Of a stretch of 64,000 nucleotides of DNA, positions 42,529 to 53,822 are shown in pieces. Where the stretch lies: contig CM058231.1 of NCBI GenBank assembly GCA_030180135.1, forward strand, positions 49,300,235 to 49,364,234. Direction: 5' to 3'. Under the pieces are notes generated by a model. That model was not told where the DNA came from, did not search any database, and saw only the letters and a list, made by a program, of their open reading frames with translations. Within the stretch, counting starts at the first letter, position 1. Every line of letters starts with the position of its first letter. A program made the position numbers and the translations under genes. This stretch comes from Orychophragmus violaceus (lineage: Eukaryota > Streptophyta > Magnoliopsida > Brassicales > Brassicaceae).

Positions 42529-43721
42529 TGATAGGTTCTAAGTTTTACCCTTTACTAAACTGCAAGTGCACAGTATCGTCAAAGTAGTATATAGGGTTAT
42601 CGAATCCACAGGGACACTTGGTCTCAATAGAATCAGAAACGTAGAGATTAATACTAGAAATAAGCAGATGGTGAAGTAAATAAATTGCGAAGCAAGGAAG
42701 TAAACAGTAGCAAGTTGGTTGTGAAAGTAATAAATTAAAAGCGTCAAGCCTAGGGTATTCTCAGGAAATCAGACAAGCAGACAAGCTAATCAGTCAGGAT
42801 CTAATTAAACTCAGTTCTAGAACTCAAATCACGGAAATAGAATTAACCAAATCTCTTTGCGAAAACTCTCTAAGTCTAAGTGCAGTAATCCAGATCTCTT
42901 TGCAATTACTAACAGATTAAACTAGCATTAAGTTTAAGTTCGATATGTTCACAATTAAACTAAACCAAATCTCTTTGCGAATAATTTAATTGCTCAACCT
43001 AAATAGTTCAGATTCTAAAACACACTCTCGTGTCGAATTTAGCAACCTAAGATCAAGATTCTAATTGATCAGGTTAGAACTAGCTTTAAGCACAATTTAG
43101 TTTGAAGAACATTCTGATCATATGAATCCTTAACTGAATTAAACAAGTCTAGCAAGTCATCAAACCCTAATGAGAAACCCTAAACTTAACTATGGATCTA
43201 CTCAGACATGATTGATGAAAACATAATCATAGAAATAATAGATTGCATATAAGAGAATAAAATATCAAAGGGGTTTGAAATCTTCTCCAAAATAAATGAA
43301 TACAGGAAATAGATCAGCCCCAAAATCTCTAAAAATCTCTTAGCTCTAAGTATGAAAGCGTAAGTAAATTAAACACCAAAATCCTCTATATATAAGCCTA
43401 ATCTCGGCTGGGGCTTCTGTGTAAATACTGGAACTATTCTGGGCCTCTTTGCAAATCTTCATAACTTGTTAAACCGACGCTTACGGCCCATCTCGCTAGT
43501 GTGTCGACCGATGCACAAGGTGTGTCGGTCGATGCTTGATCAATAAATCGGACAGTGAGTTAAGCTCTCGACCAAAACGTCCCAAAAGTCCCAAAATGCT
43601 CCAAATATCTCCAATTAGCTCCAAACTTGATTAAACCTGTAAAAGACTCTAAACGAACACAAAAGACACTAAAAACACATCTATATCATGGTATAAAATG
43701 GGTAAAAACCATGATATATCA
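42529..43721 (-). repeat. 5' LTR of D
   Basis: 1,193 bp with the same features as the 3' copy. The motif pair is at about 43500-43535 and the edge hairpin at 43682-43718. Confidence 0.95.
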
Positions 43722-43726
43722 TTGAG

Positions 43727-44125
43727 CGCCTCCCAAGCTACACCTCCATTTTGATAGAGCAGTTTGCTGTCCACCGAGATTGGGCAATGTCAGTGAGGGA
43801 CTCCAGTCCGAAGTTCAGCATGGGTGCCTTGATCACGCCGTTGCTTGTGAAGAAGAAGGTAAAACTGGAAGGAAGTCTGGATGAGAAGACATTTGGGGAG
43901 CCTACACCAGTAGCATGGCTGGATGTTCCACAGCTTGTCCGAACTCACTACCTCGCCTCCAAGCCGCCTCCAGAGCGCCATCTCTACCGGATGTGCTCAG
44001 TTACTTCCCACGAAGAAGGGTATCTCCTCCCAAACCCCGACATTACAAGCTTTGCCAACAGAGCTCGTATCAGATTTTTACCGGGGGTAGAGCATGTGTT
44101 TGGAAGCGACTGCAGCAGAACATGA
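43727..44125 (+). pseudogene. E second ORF, middle part after D insertion
   Basis: Continues the 33184 frame directly after the target duplication and stays open to a TGA at 44123. It reads as ordinary coding sequence (SILIEQFAVHRDW, WLDVPQLVRTHYLAS). Downstream, a different frame takes over near 44095-44125, so there is a frameshift in the ancestral ORF. Confidence 0.65.
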
Positions 44126-44668
44126 TACTTCCGACGCACCTGCTGGGGTGTATGGGCTGCACAGATACCTTATCGAGCCTCTAGATGATCCTATCGCGAA
44201 CAAGACAGTCAGAGCACTGAGGGACCAGAACCGGGACCTCCAAAGGCAGAGCAAATGGCACGGTAGGAACATTAAGAAGATGGCTTCCTGCTTGAAGAAA
44301 GTGACCAAGGTTCTTAAGATGATTGTGGGGAAGAAGGACAAGAGTAGCGTGCAGGACAGGCCTCCACATCCCGAGAGGCTCAGGCTGGCGTAGATGAGGA
44401 GATTCAGGCAGCTACTGAGGAGGTGATAGCTGAGGCCGATGATCTGGTTGAGCAGGCTGAGTTGGAGCAGGGCAGGTACTCGGTTGCTGGACACGAGACA
44501 TCAGGATCTGCACGCATGGCCCATGACTCCTACTATGAGGATCCTCACCGCCACTCTACTCGCGAGGACAGAAGGAAGAAGAGAAGAGCCATGAGGACAC
44601 CTTCCTGCTCCTCCTCCAACCCGACTTACTCCATGGGGGACTCATCACCTCCGTACCTCCACTACTAG
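44094..44668 (+). pseudogene. E second ORF, C-terminal part (frameshifted)
   Basis: The frame starting at 44094 encodes a basic, helix-prone stretch (RALRDQNRDLQRQSKWHG, ASCLKKVTKVLKMIV) to 44393. A further shift near 44345-44420 leads to a frame ending at 44668 with Ser/Arg-rich sequence. Charged heptad-like spacing suggests a coiled coil. No membrane-spanning segment is seen, so an envelope role is not supported by this copy. Confidence 0.5.
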
Positions 44669-46310
44669 CCAGGTTACACTCCACCTTTGTAGATAGTTCT
44701 CTTTCTTTCTTTGTTTGCTTTTTGTGTGTTTTCGGTCTTTCTTCCTAGCCTAGATCACACAAGGGACCGTGTGATTTAAGTTTGGGGGAGAGACCAGTTG
44801 CTAATTTGGTTTGTTTTGTCTCTTATTTTCGATTTTAACACTTGAGTCTCATGCATTCATCTAAGGCATAGAAAATCCAAAAAAATTGAAAAATTTCAAA
44901 AATTTCAAAAAGAAAAAAAAACATGTAGTTGCAATAGCATAATAGGATTGAGTCTAGTTGCATCATATAGGACGCATGCATAGGGAGCAATAATTGAATT
45001 TCCTTGTAAGATTGATTGAGTGATGACTTGTTCTTTATGCTAGTTGGTTGAGCTAGTTGACTGTCCTAAGATTGCAATTCAGGAAAGGCTAGAAAGTTAA
45101 GACGAACCATGCTAGGATTGCTTGCTTTGAAACTTGATTTGAAACTGAAATAGGCTTTGAATTGACACTAGCTCTACCTAAGTGAGAACCTTAATGATGA
45201 CATCTAATTATCTTACTCATGCTTGCGTGCTAAACTCATGGATACTCTGAAAATATTCAAGCATTCTTGTCCCTTTTACCACTCTCGCTTGCTTGAATAG
45301 ACTCCACACATTTCACCACCCTTCTTTCAAACCATCAACACTCTTGTTGAGAGGTAGGCCTATTTTCTTGAATGAGCTAGGTGAAAAGTGTTGAGTATGA
45401 GGCGACTAGGAGAAATTTCCATATAGATGCAAGCTCAACATCTTTGGCTTTGCAATAGGCTAGGATCAAAGTTTGGGGGATGAGTTGGGAAAGGAGAGAG
45501 AGAGAGTAAAGAAAAGGAAGAATGAAAAGGGATTTTGGTTGGGATCTTATCCTTATTGGCAAAGTGTTTTAAAAGAAGAAAAGCTCTTATGTGTTTAAAG
45601 AAAATAAAAGTGTCTCATGTTTTGAAATGAAAAGAAGCCATAGGCTCACCTTTAAGAAAGAAAAGAGACCATTGCTAAAGAAAATTTGAGCTTAGTAAAA
45701 AGAAAAGATTTGCCACTGCTTTGAAGAGTTTTTATTGATCCTTGGGGTGTTTCTTTGAAAAGTGTCTGATTAAGAAAAGGGGATGAGGCAACAATAGCCT
45801 TGATCAAGGGTAGTATCCATTTAGGTGGGCTAGATTAGGAGAAGAAGTAATTGGAGCATGGGTAGATGGAAATCAACCTAGTATGCACCAATTGCCTCTA
45901 ACTCTTAGCATTTTACTATAGCTCATTCACTTCTTTATGAGAGAACCTTCATGCTTTTGGAATGAACCCCTCTTTTGATTGAGATCACTTTAATCTCAAA
46001 AACCTTGTCCCTTTTGCCAAATGAGTTTGGTCACCTTGTATTGAGTATGATCCGCTTGAAAACCTAATGAATGTTAAAGAGCTAGTTGATAGGAATGCTT
46101 GTCTAGGTTGAGAATTGAGCTAAGAGTTTTGTCTTGATGAGCATGGCTAAATTTTTGGAGTAAGCTTAACTTGATTGCATCTTGGTGACGTTGACTCGGA
46201 TTGGAACTTGTTGATCTCGGTTTTGTCTTTGGATATGAGCTCCCGGTTTCAAACCTTTTCCCCAACCTGTTGTGATTGACTTATGCTTGCTTGTGGACAA
46301 GCAAGATTCA
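44669..46310 (+). other. E 3' non-coding region
   Basis: About 1.6 kb without a recognisable gene. It has two internal copies of the PPT-like tract (TTTGGGGGAG at 44781-44790 and TTTGGGGGA at 45472-45480) in addition to the LTR-adjacent one. Purine-rich AAAGAAAAG stretches run from 45480 to 45780. Confidence 0.6.
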
Positions 46311-46321
46311 AGTTTGGGGGA
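46311..46321 (+). other. Polypurine tract of E
   Basis: AGTTTGGGGGAA lies just before the 3' LTR start TGATATTC at 46324. Confidence 0.8.
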
Positions 46322-46323
46322 AT

Positions 46324-47764
46324 TGATATTCATACATTTTCATGCATTTAGGCTTGTATATAGTTCTTGTTTTGACTTCTTTTCTCCATCATTAATACCA
46401 TTTTGTCGAGTCATTGTCACATCTAGAGTCTAGAGTTGTTTTGGACTAGGAGTAGGCATTCTAGGCTTGCATTTGGAGTGTTTCTTGTGTTTTGCAGGTG
46501 AATGGAGGTGTCTAGGAGCATTGGTGAGCTTGGAAGTGGAGTCTTGAGCTCAGAAGACCAAGGAAGAGCCAGCGAAGGACCATATCGGTTGAGTATCGGC
46601 CAGGCGGGCCGATACAACCCCTCGTCAAAGTCCCGGAGAACCATATCGGCCCGAGTATCGGTCCACCCAACCGATATGGACTCTCGGATTAATTTTCGGG
46701 ACTTCATATCGGGTCACATATCGGTCAGGTGGACCGATACGCTCCCATCCAGATTAAATCCGAGACTTGGTATCGGTTGGCATATCGACCCAGCCAACCG
46801 ATATCGTCCCCAGATGTTCACTTGGATCTGGGTCAACACCCGGTTTGTTCCGGGTTGACCCAGCTTGCACCCTAATGACTATTTAAGCCAAAAACCTATT
46901 TCATTTTGTTTCTTAAGCTGTTTTTGATGTTCTAAACTCTTTTGTAAGAACAAATTTGATTCTTGAGATTAATCTAGTATTTTCTTCATTATTCCTTCTA
47001 CAAATCTTTCAATCCCTCACCAATCTCCATGATCAACTCTATTCCTATGAGTTTTGTTGATCTAGTTATGATTTGTGAGTAGTTCTCCATAGGCTTGTGG
47101 GTTGGGTAGGATTAGGTTGATTAGGGGTGATCAATAGAATTCTAGTGGTTAATTGTTTAGAATCTCATCTAGCAAAGTGTGCTTAATGCCTAATTAATCT
47201 TGATCACATTGATTAGGATGTTTAGAATTTCTTGTTCACAATATGTTCGATGAAATTCCAGTATTTAGCTTTGTTAGGACTTTCATATTCTAGCACATGA
47301 AAATGTATGTCTAGAGTGATTGTTTGCTAATTGGAACATGTTTGAATGCTCGTTTGATTTTAATTCACAAATGATAATTTGTTCTTGAGTTAAGATTAAG
47401 TGAAGAATTGGTATTGAGAGATTAAACTGATTTACTTGGTGTGTTCCTTGCTAGGAGATTAGCTTTTAGAAGTTTGAATTAGGATTCCTTGATCATCTCG
47501 AGTCACCTATCCGTTGACCCTTACCCTTGAGCCTTATTTTTCCCATTGATTGAATCGTTTGTTTATTAGCTTCTTGTTTACTTTGGTCTGATTTGCTTTG
47601 TTAGGATTGTTAGAAATTAAAAACCCAAATTGTTTGATTTGACTCTGAAGGATTAGTGTGTGCGTATTGGTTTTATCCGTCCCAGAATAGGTTCGATACC
47701 TCAAAGCTACTTCGATAAGCTTGAGGAATTGGTAGCTCAAAGGATTGCAAAATCTTAGTTATCA
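46324..47764 (+). repeat. 3' LTR of E
   Basis: 1,441 bp, same length as the 5' copy. The inverted-motif cluster is at 46581-46806. Confidence 0.95.
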
Positions 47765-47769
47765 ATTGC

Positions 47770-48268
47770 ATAAATAAAAAGTAAAGATTAAAGGGGTCCG
47801 AAATCTTCTCCAAAAGCAGGAAGCAGTACAGGATTAGATCAGCCCCAAAAGCTCAAAAATCTCTATGCTCAAAGTATGAAAGCCTAAGTATAAAGTCTGT
47901 CAAAGCGTATCTAAAAACTGATGTAAAAACCTAATTATATAAGCTAATCACGTCTTGGGGATTCTTTGTAATTATCAAGAACTTCTGGGTAAAACTGTGA
48001 ATTCTGCATTCTTCATTAAACCGCCGAGGAAGGCCCATCTCGCTAGTGTGTCGATCGATGCACCATGTGTATCGATCGATGCATTACTCTGTTTTGGACA
48101 GTGAACTCTATCTCTCGGGTCAAATCACCAAAATACTCCAAAAATCTCCATAAACTCCAATTCCGCTCCAAACGTGCTAATACCTGTAAAAGACTCTAAA
48201 GCAACACTAAAAGACTCTAAAACACACTTATATCATGGTCTAAAACCGGTAAAAAACATGATATATCA
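47770..48268 (-). repeat. F 3' LTR, proximal piece
   Basis: Completes the F LTR after E's right target duplication (total about 1,207 bp). It carries the motif pair GTGTCGATCGATGCAC (from about 48047) and TGTATCGATCGATGCA (from about 48067). It ends in the CATGATATATCA terminus. Confidence 0.85.
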
Positions 48269-48906
48269 ACTCCCCCACACTTAGCCTTTGCTTGCCCTCA
48301 AGCAAAACAGAGAACTAAAACATGGTGAAGAGGTTTGAAAACTGTCAGAAACTCTTTTCATCCTAGAAGCAACAACACTCAGATTCCCCTTAGTAAGCCA
48401 CTGAAAGAATCACCTGCAAGACATCAAGAACAACATGTACTTCCCCCACACTTAGCAACTGTCCTAAATAAACTCCACAATCACATTCAAGCATTCAAAT
48501 TCACCCTATTGACTTCTATAAGCTATTAAGTGCGGTCTCACCTAAGGATTATCGATCAAAGGGCACATGGAATCTTACTCTGTTAGCTCTAGACCACCAT
48601 ACTATCTTTTTCTAGTTCCTTTCTTCTCTTTTCCCTTCCTTAGCAATCTGATTTTTCCCCATTGGGTATCATTTTTTTTTTTATCAGTGCTCTTCCCGTT
48701 ATGGGGTGTACTTTGGACATATTCCATGAATGCACAGGAGGTAATAGTGTTAGCTACCACTCCCGTGACCACTTCGGTGCTACTAGCTCATCCTCAGTTT
48801 ATTATTCTTTCTTTTTTTCTTTAAGAGAAGGGGAGAAGAGAACCTTACTCGGACATGTTTACAAGCTGTGTCAGAACTAAAAGAGGAGTCCGACTCAAGG
48901 TATACC
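48269..48906 (-). other. F 3' tail, left of Copia-C
   Basis: Aligns with D's tail from 35130 (PPT-like ACTCCCCCACACTTAG at 48269-48284, a second copy at 48440-48455, and CTTCCCGTT...GGGGTGTACTTTGGACA). It ends at GTATACC, where Copia-C inserted. The uninterrupted counterpart is at about 35762-35790 in D. Confidence 0.75.
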
Positions 48907-48922
48907 TGAAGGATTATGTGTG

Positions 48923-49559
48923 TGGAGGATCTTTTGTTGTTAATCCTGATTCAATTCAGCAGATTAATAGATCCTAAACATGCCAGATCTAGGTTCTCTT
49001 GAATAGAAACAATGTAGATCTCACCTTTTACCTGTTTATGCAGCGGAAAGAGATAGAACAGGTCAGAGATCAGCAGAACCACCAAGGGATGGATCCTCCA
49101 AAGGCTCACACATGCACACCGGGAATTTGGCTGCTAGACCGAGCAGAAAGAGGCCGCAGACAGAGAGAAAAGAGGCGCAGGAGCTGAAAAGAATTAGAGA
49201 GCTTTAGGTCAAGTTTTATTCATTAAAACTCCCTTTAGTTCTCATGGGCTTTTGGGCCCAAATCTCAGTTCTGATTAAATCCCATGGATTTAATCAGGCC
49301 CTTTATACTCTCTAAGTACAGTAAATGCCTAGCACTTTTACCGTACTTCTGCTAAACCGTTCCTTCGTATTTTCCCGTTAGCTTAGGCGTGTGACCCATA
49401 TGGGATCATATAATAAAGGCAATAAGTCCAAGACTTATAGATCATCAGCGGACTCTAGCAAGCCATCATGACCCCCAGTATTATATGACTTATGTCTGAT
49501 CATTGACATACTCTTACTTTCTAGAGACAGTACCGAGATTACTGGACACAATTCCAACA
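48923..49559 (-). repeat. 3' LTR of Copia-B
   Basis: Begins TGGAGGATC in plus-strand order (the partner has TGAAGGATC) and ends CCAACA. It carries a perfect inverted repeat with arms CTGATTAAATCC and GGATTTAATCAG at 49271-49297. Confidence 0.93.
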
Positions 49560-50400
49560 ATCTCCCACTTGTACTGGAATCTCTGTATTCATAATCCTTT
49601 TGTCTCAATATCTCGATTAGTCATAAGGCAAGATTAGTGTCATCCTTATAAAGCCTAATCTTGTTCATCGGACTCTGATCTGATACTGACAATCCAAACG
49701 ACTCGGGACAGTCCGTTTGAGCATGGCCATGCATTTTCCAGTATTCAAATCTCCGATTGGCCTAGAGATATTCACTCCATTTATATTGGAGGGACAAATC
49801 CCGTCTTGTTCCATCACTGTAAACTACTCATTTCGTAATACACCCAAACAAGGTCCTTATAACTATCGCATAACGACAGCGTTAGACAATGATCAAAGCG
49901 CATCAGTTCATGTGCAGTCACATGCATGCGAACTCAGGTCTTAGGACTATACTCTATAGTCGTAGTAAGAATCTCTTATGACACAGATATAAATATCCTG
50001 AAGAGTTCTTATAAGCGGGTCTTGTCCGGTCGTATGTACCCCACATACACCTATGTACTGACTTTGATGCCGCGCATCTATGACACACTGAGACATTGTC
50101 ATAAGTCACATACCAATCTAGTCGCACACGGTTGTTGGTGTTCCAATTTCAACAACCTTCGACTAGGGACATGATGATATAAGTCATCTATCAAATATAG
50201 GGTCTCATGATCAAGCTAAATGATTTTGATAACTCAAGATCAAGTCACTTACTTCGATGACCTATAAAATGGTTCATATCACCTTGGAACGATTATTTCA
50301 TCACAGTTAAAATAATCTTGAAATAATAATTTCAATAAACATCATAAAATGTTTTACAAGAACATATCAATAACTAAATAAAGCCCTTTATTAACTCCCA
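49560..50400 (-). other. Copia-B 3' non-coding region
   Basis: Corresponds to 10132-10985 of Copia-A in reverse. No coding potential. Frames at 49717-49944 and 49926-50174 are fortuitous, because they match antisense frames of the Copia-A 3' region. Confidence 0.6.
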
Positions 50401-52802
50401 CTGAAATTAAGACTATATCTTAATTTCACTTATCCTACAGCAACAGTCCGCGACTCGTGCTCAGGCCTAAGGAGTGGCTTCGTTAATAGATTAGCAACGT
50501 TCTCATTTGTTGAAACTTGCTGATCTACTTAACATCTCTGTCATTTATCTTATGGAATAGGTTATAGGTTATACCTATCCTCAAAGTGTTTGGACCTCTG
50601 ATGTGCAGCTAGTCTCATCTATGCTGGGAATCACATCAAGTTCAGTGACGAACTCTTCTTTCTAAACAACCTCTTTCGCCGCTTTCCAAGCTGCGAAATG
50701 TTCAGCTTAAGTCATGGAGTCAGCAACAGTGCCTTGCACTGCCAGACAGACACAAGATATAACCGGACTGTGACCGGAAATCATCTTTGTCTGTTGGAAA
50801 CTTGCCTTTCAGACTCTACTGACTTGTAGCACCTCACTTTCTCCGTAAATCAAGAACTTATCCTTAGTATTCCTCAAATACTTTAGGACATTCTTTACGG
50901 CAATCCAGTGATTCTTTGCTGGATTTGACTGGTCTTTACTTGTCTTGCTTAACATTAAAGCAACATCAAACAAGTACGTTTCATGGCATACATGATAGAT
51001 CCAATTGCCGACGCATATGGAATCTTATCCATGCATTTAAGCTCAGCAGTTATCGTAGGACACTGTGTCTTGCTTAACGTAATGCCATGTGACATTGGCA
51101 TAAAACCCTTCTTGGAATGCTGAAAACGTGTAGGACTTTGTCGGGATAAGAATCCTGACTTTGTCTTACCAGCTCTTTCGGATCTCTATCTTTATATCCA
51201 AAATCCAAGAACATACGTGGCTTTACCCATGTCAATCATTAGAACCAACTCCCAAGCCAGTCCTTTACTGACTGCAGCATTGGGACGTCATTTTTGAGAA
51301 TCAGTATGTCATCGACATACAATATGAGAAATGCAATATCGCTCCCACTAATCTATTAGTAAACACACAGTTCCGCTTCGTTCCTGTTCAAGTCAAAACC
51401 TTGACTACTTCAACAGAACGAAGATTCCAACTCCGATATGTTTGCTTCCATCCATGAATGGATCAATAAAGCTAACTTACACATAGTGTAATTTTTCAGA
51501 GTCCGGGCTCACTTTCGCTTCTTTGAATTTCGCAGATTCGTCGCTTTCAATGATCATCAGATCATGCGAACTTTCAATGATTATCAGGTTCAACTAATGA
51601 CGAGAAATCACTCTCGGATTAGTAACTGATTCATTCATATCTGCGAACTTCAGGCTCCACAGGTGCAGATTCTACAGAAATCTGTAAATCCTTCCGCTGC
51701 TCTCCCTCAACAGGTTAAGCAGCCTCCTGTATTTCTCGATTTTCTTCGAGTTATATTTTTACTCCCACTGTTCTTCTTGGAAAGTAACTTCCCTTCTTAG
51801 AAAACAGAATGGACGTAAAAGTAACAAGCCTTGGTTTCCCTAGGACAACCAGCGAAGTAGCACAACTACAAATACTCAGTAAAGACGAATTTGGATCGAT
51901 TCCAGTCCACATTTACGTGGTGTCTTTCAACTGATATTGGTGGAACTATTTCAGCGTAAACTTAGATTTTTATAGAGCGTTATTCATAAATAATATCATG
52001 GAAGATTCGTGTGACTTATCTTTAATCATTTCTTATAAGATCTGATTCTTTCTCACATAAACACCTTCAGGTTTTCAGGAGAAATGAGCTGTGAAACGAT
52101 TTCACACTCATTCAGATGATCACACAATCAATGACTTAAGTATTCTCACTCGTGATCTTATCCAGAGTCTTAATACTTCTGTCATTCAGATCCTATACTT
52201 CATTCTGGAACTCTTTCGACCATGTCAAAGAATTCCGACTTGTGTCTCATCAAATGAACACAGTCACACTCACTGAAGTAATCAGTAGAGACAATGAAGT
52301 ACAGGAAATTTTCTCTGGCATTACTGCTCATTGGGCCACATACATGAGTATGTTCCAGGTCCAATAAGCCTTTGGGCCTTTCTCTAGCTCGGCTAAGATA
52401 GGCCCTTTTCCTTTTGGTCCAGTAAACAGAATTCAAGTCTCATAAGATATCTTATCAAATGAGCCCAACAGTCCATAACTATGGGATTTCTGAATCCGAC
52501 TTACTCTATGTGACCAAGACTTTTATGCCAAGAAAAATTAGGTTTAATTCATCAGATTTAAACCAATTTGGTATTTATGTTACATTTAGGCATTCTTTGG
52601 TTTAAGATATAAAACCCATTCCTTGAATAGGGTGCTACAATTAATATTTCATTAAGATCAAAAGAACAAATACTTGTCTTTTATCAAAATGAAAAACATT
52701 CAAATTCTTACAAGAAAATGAAAGACAACTCTGCTTAAAGCAGGTACATTGTAGCAATTACTTAATAAAACCAAGCCTCAAAGGCATCTACAAGTGAAAA
52801 CC
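50401..52802 (-). pseudogene. Copia-B decayed pol remnant
   Basis: Reading minus-strand fragments from 5' to 3': protease remnant near 52860-52930 (LDTGCGTDICDNM, inside the gag frame), integrase remnant at 52200-52436 (HTHVCGPMSSN), the RT catalytic box (complement of TATGTCATCGACATA, 51305-51319), and RNase H-like scraps near 50440-50800. No frame is longer than about 80 codons. The interval between the integrase CGPM motif and the RT box is about 450 bp shorter than in Copia-A. Confidence 0.7.
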
Positions 52803-53822
52803 CTACGGCTGAGGCAGCATCCATAGCTCCTTCCAGACATGCAGTTCCACTTGCCCTTCCTTCAACGTTCTACTGTTGCTTAGGCTCTGCATATTATCAC
52901 AAATATCAGTGCCACAACCAGTATCCAATACCTTTAAGGTAGAACTTGAAGTAATAACATGAATACCTGAGGAAGTAGTCGCATACATCAACTTCAACTC
53001 CTCATCATCTTCCATGAATTTAATGCAATCTCTCTTCCAATGCCCTGTCTCCTTACAGTAGCAGCACTTACCAACGTAAGAGATATCTGACTCGGGCTCA
53101 GAAGACACACGCTTGCCATGATTCAAAATCTGGACAACTTTGCCTTCACCCTTGTCAGCATTAGGTTTATCAAACCTACCCTTCTCATTCATGAGATTAT
53201 TCAGGGTACTCTTCACGTTTGGCTTAACTGTCTTGAGCATATCATGCAGTTCAGTCAGCGTCTTCGTTAAGCCTTTCTTGATATAGTTCCTTCTGAACTT
53301 ATCATAGCTTGACGGCAGTGACTGTAGTATGATCTCAGTTGCCAATTCTTGGCTAACTGGATAATCCAGTTTCCTCAGGTTATCAATGTAACCCATCATT
53401 TTACTGACATGAGGACTCACTGGATGATCATTTGGTAGCTTGCAGCTAGTGAGAGATTTAACCAACTGGTATCTCTCCACTCTTATCTGCTCCTGAAATT
53501 TCAATTTCAGGCTGCTGATCATCTCTATTGGCGACTCCATGTTCTCATATTGCTTCCGCAAGTCTGAGTCCATGGTAGCCAATATCAGACCACACACATC
53601 TACCGCATCATTATAATGCTTATTCCAAGCATCATATACTGCATGAGAAGCATTGGACCCGATCCTCACGGGGAGAGATCTCTCAAGGACATAGTCCTTT
53701 CTCTCCTGTCTGAGAACTAGCCTCAGGTTCCGCGACCAAGTCAAGAAATTTGATCCGTTCAGTTTGTCCATCTCAAGGACAGACCGGATCGAGAAAGTGT
53801 TTTGATTGTTTGTGCTAGTCAT
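52803..53822 (-). CDS. Copia-B Gag
   Basis: 339 residues. It shares the start NTFSIRSVLE and FLTWSRNLRLVL with Copia-A Gag and has one CCHC knuckle at 253-266 (CCYCKETGHWKRDC). The frame runs into the protease DTGCG motif before a premature end. Similarity to Copia-A Gag is about half the residues; similarity to Copia-C Gag is over 90 percent by eye. It would form the particle and package RNA. It is the only long open frame left in the element. Confidence 0.85.
   Translation of the reverse strand: MTSTNNQNTFSIRSVLEMDKLNGSNFLTWSRNLRLVLRQERKDYVLERSLPVRIGSNASHAVYDAWNKHYNDAVDVCGLILATMDSDLRKQYENMESPIEMISSLKLKFQEQIRVERYQLVKSLTSCKLPNDHPVSPHVSKMMGYIDNLRKLDYPVSQELATEIILQSLPSSYDKFRRNYIKKGLTKTLTELHDMLKTVKPNVKSTLNNLMNEKGRFDKPNADKGEGKVVQILNHGKRVSSEPESDISYVGKCCYCKETGHWKRDCIKFMEDDEELKLMYATTSSGIHVITSSSTLKVLDTGCGTDICDNMQSLSNSRTLKEGQVELHVWKELWMLPQP

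Larger units (their letters stand above)
33937..43721 (-). mobile_element. Element D: Athila-type Ty3/gypsy retrotransposon
   Basis: LTRs of 1,193 bp (33937-35129 and 42529-43721; about 14 differences by eye), with TSD TTGAG (33932-33936, 43722-43726). The PBS (42506-42522) lies six bases inside the 5' LTR and the PPT is at 35130-35144. Gag-pol is on the minus strand with one in-frame TGA. It is inserted in the second ORF of element E. No ATHILA ORF-1 equivalent was found downstream of its pol, only about 1.35 kb of non-coding tail. Confidence 0.95.
24541..47764 (+). mobile_element. Element E: Athila-type Ty3/gypsy retrotransposon
   Basis: LTRs of 1,441 bp each (24541-25981 and 46324-47764; about 19 differences by eye), flanked by ATTGC (24536-24540, 47765-47769). 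PBS TGGCGCCGTTGCC (25985-25997) is of the type used by Athila elements, and the PPT TTTGGGGGAA abuts the 3' LTR. It encodes one unbroken gag-pol and, downstream, a second ORF of the ATHILA ORF-1 type that is interrupted by element D. Excluding D, the element is about 13.4 kb. Confidence 0.95.

Noticed and set aside
43751..44668. Envelope glycoprotein gene in E
   Set aside because: Position fits the Athila env-like ORF, but I see no signal peptide, membrane segment or cleavage site; the ATHILA ORF-1-like label is safer.
49717..50174. Small protein genes in the Copia-B 3' region
   Set aside because: Similar antisense frames appear at 10586-10828 in Copia-A, so they are by-products of a conserved non-coding region.
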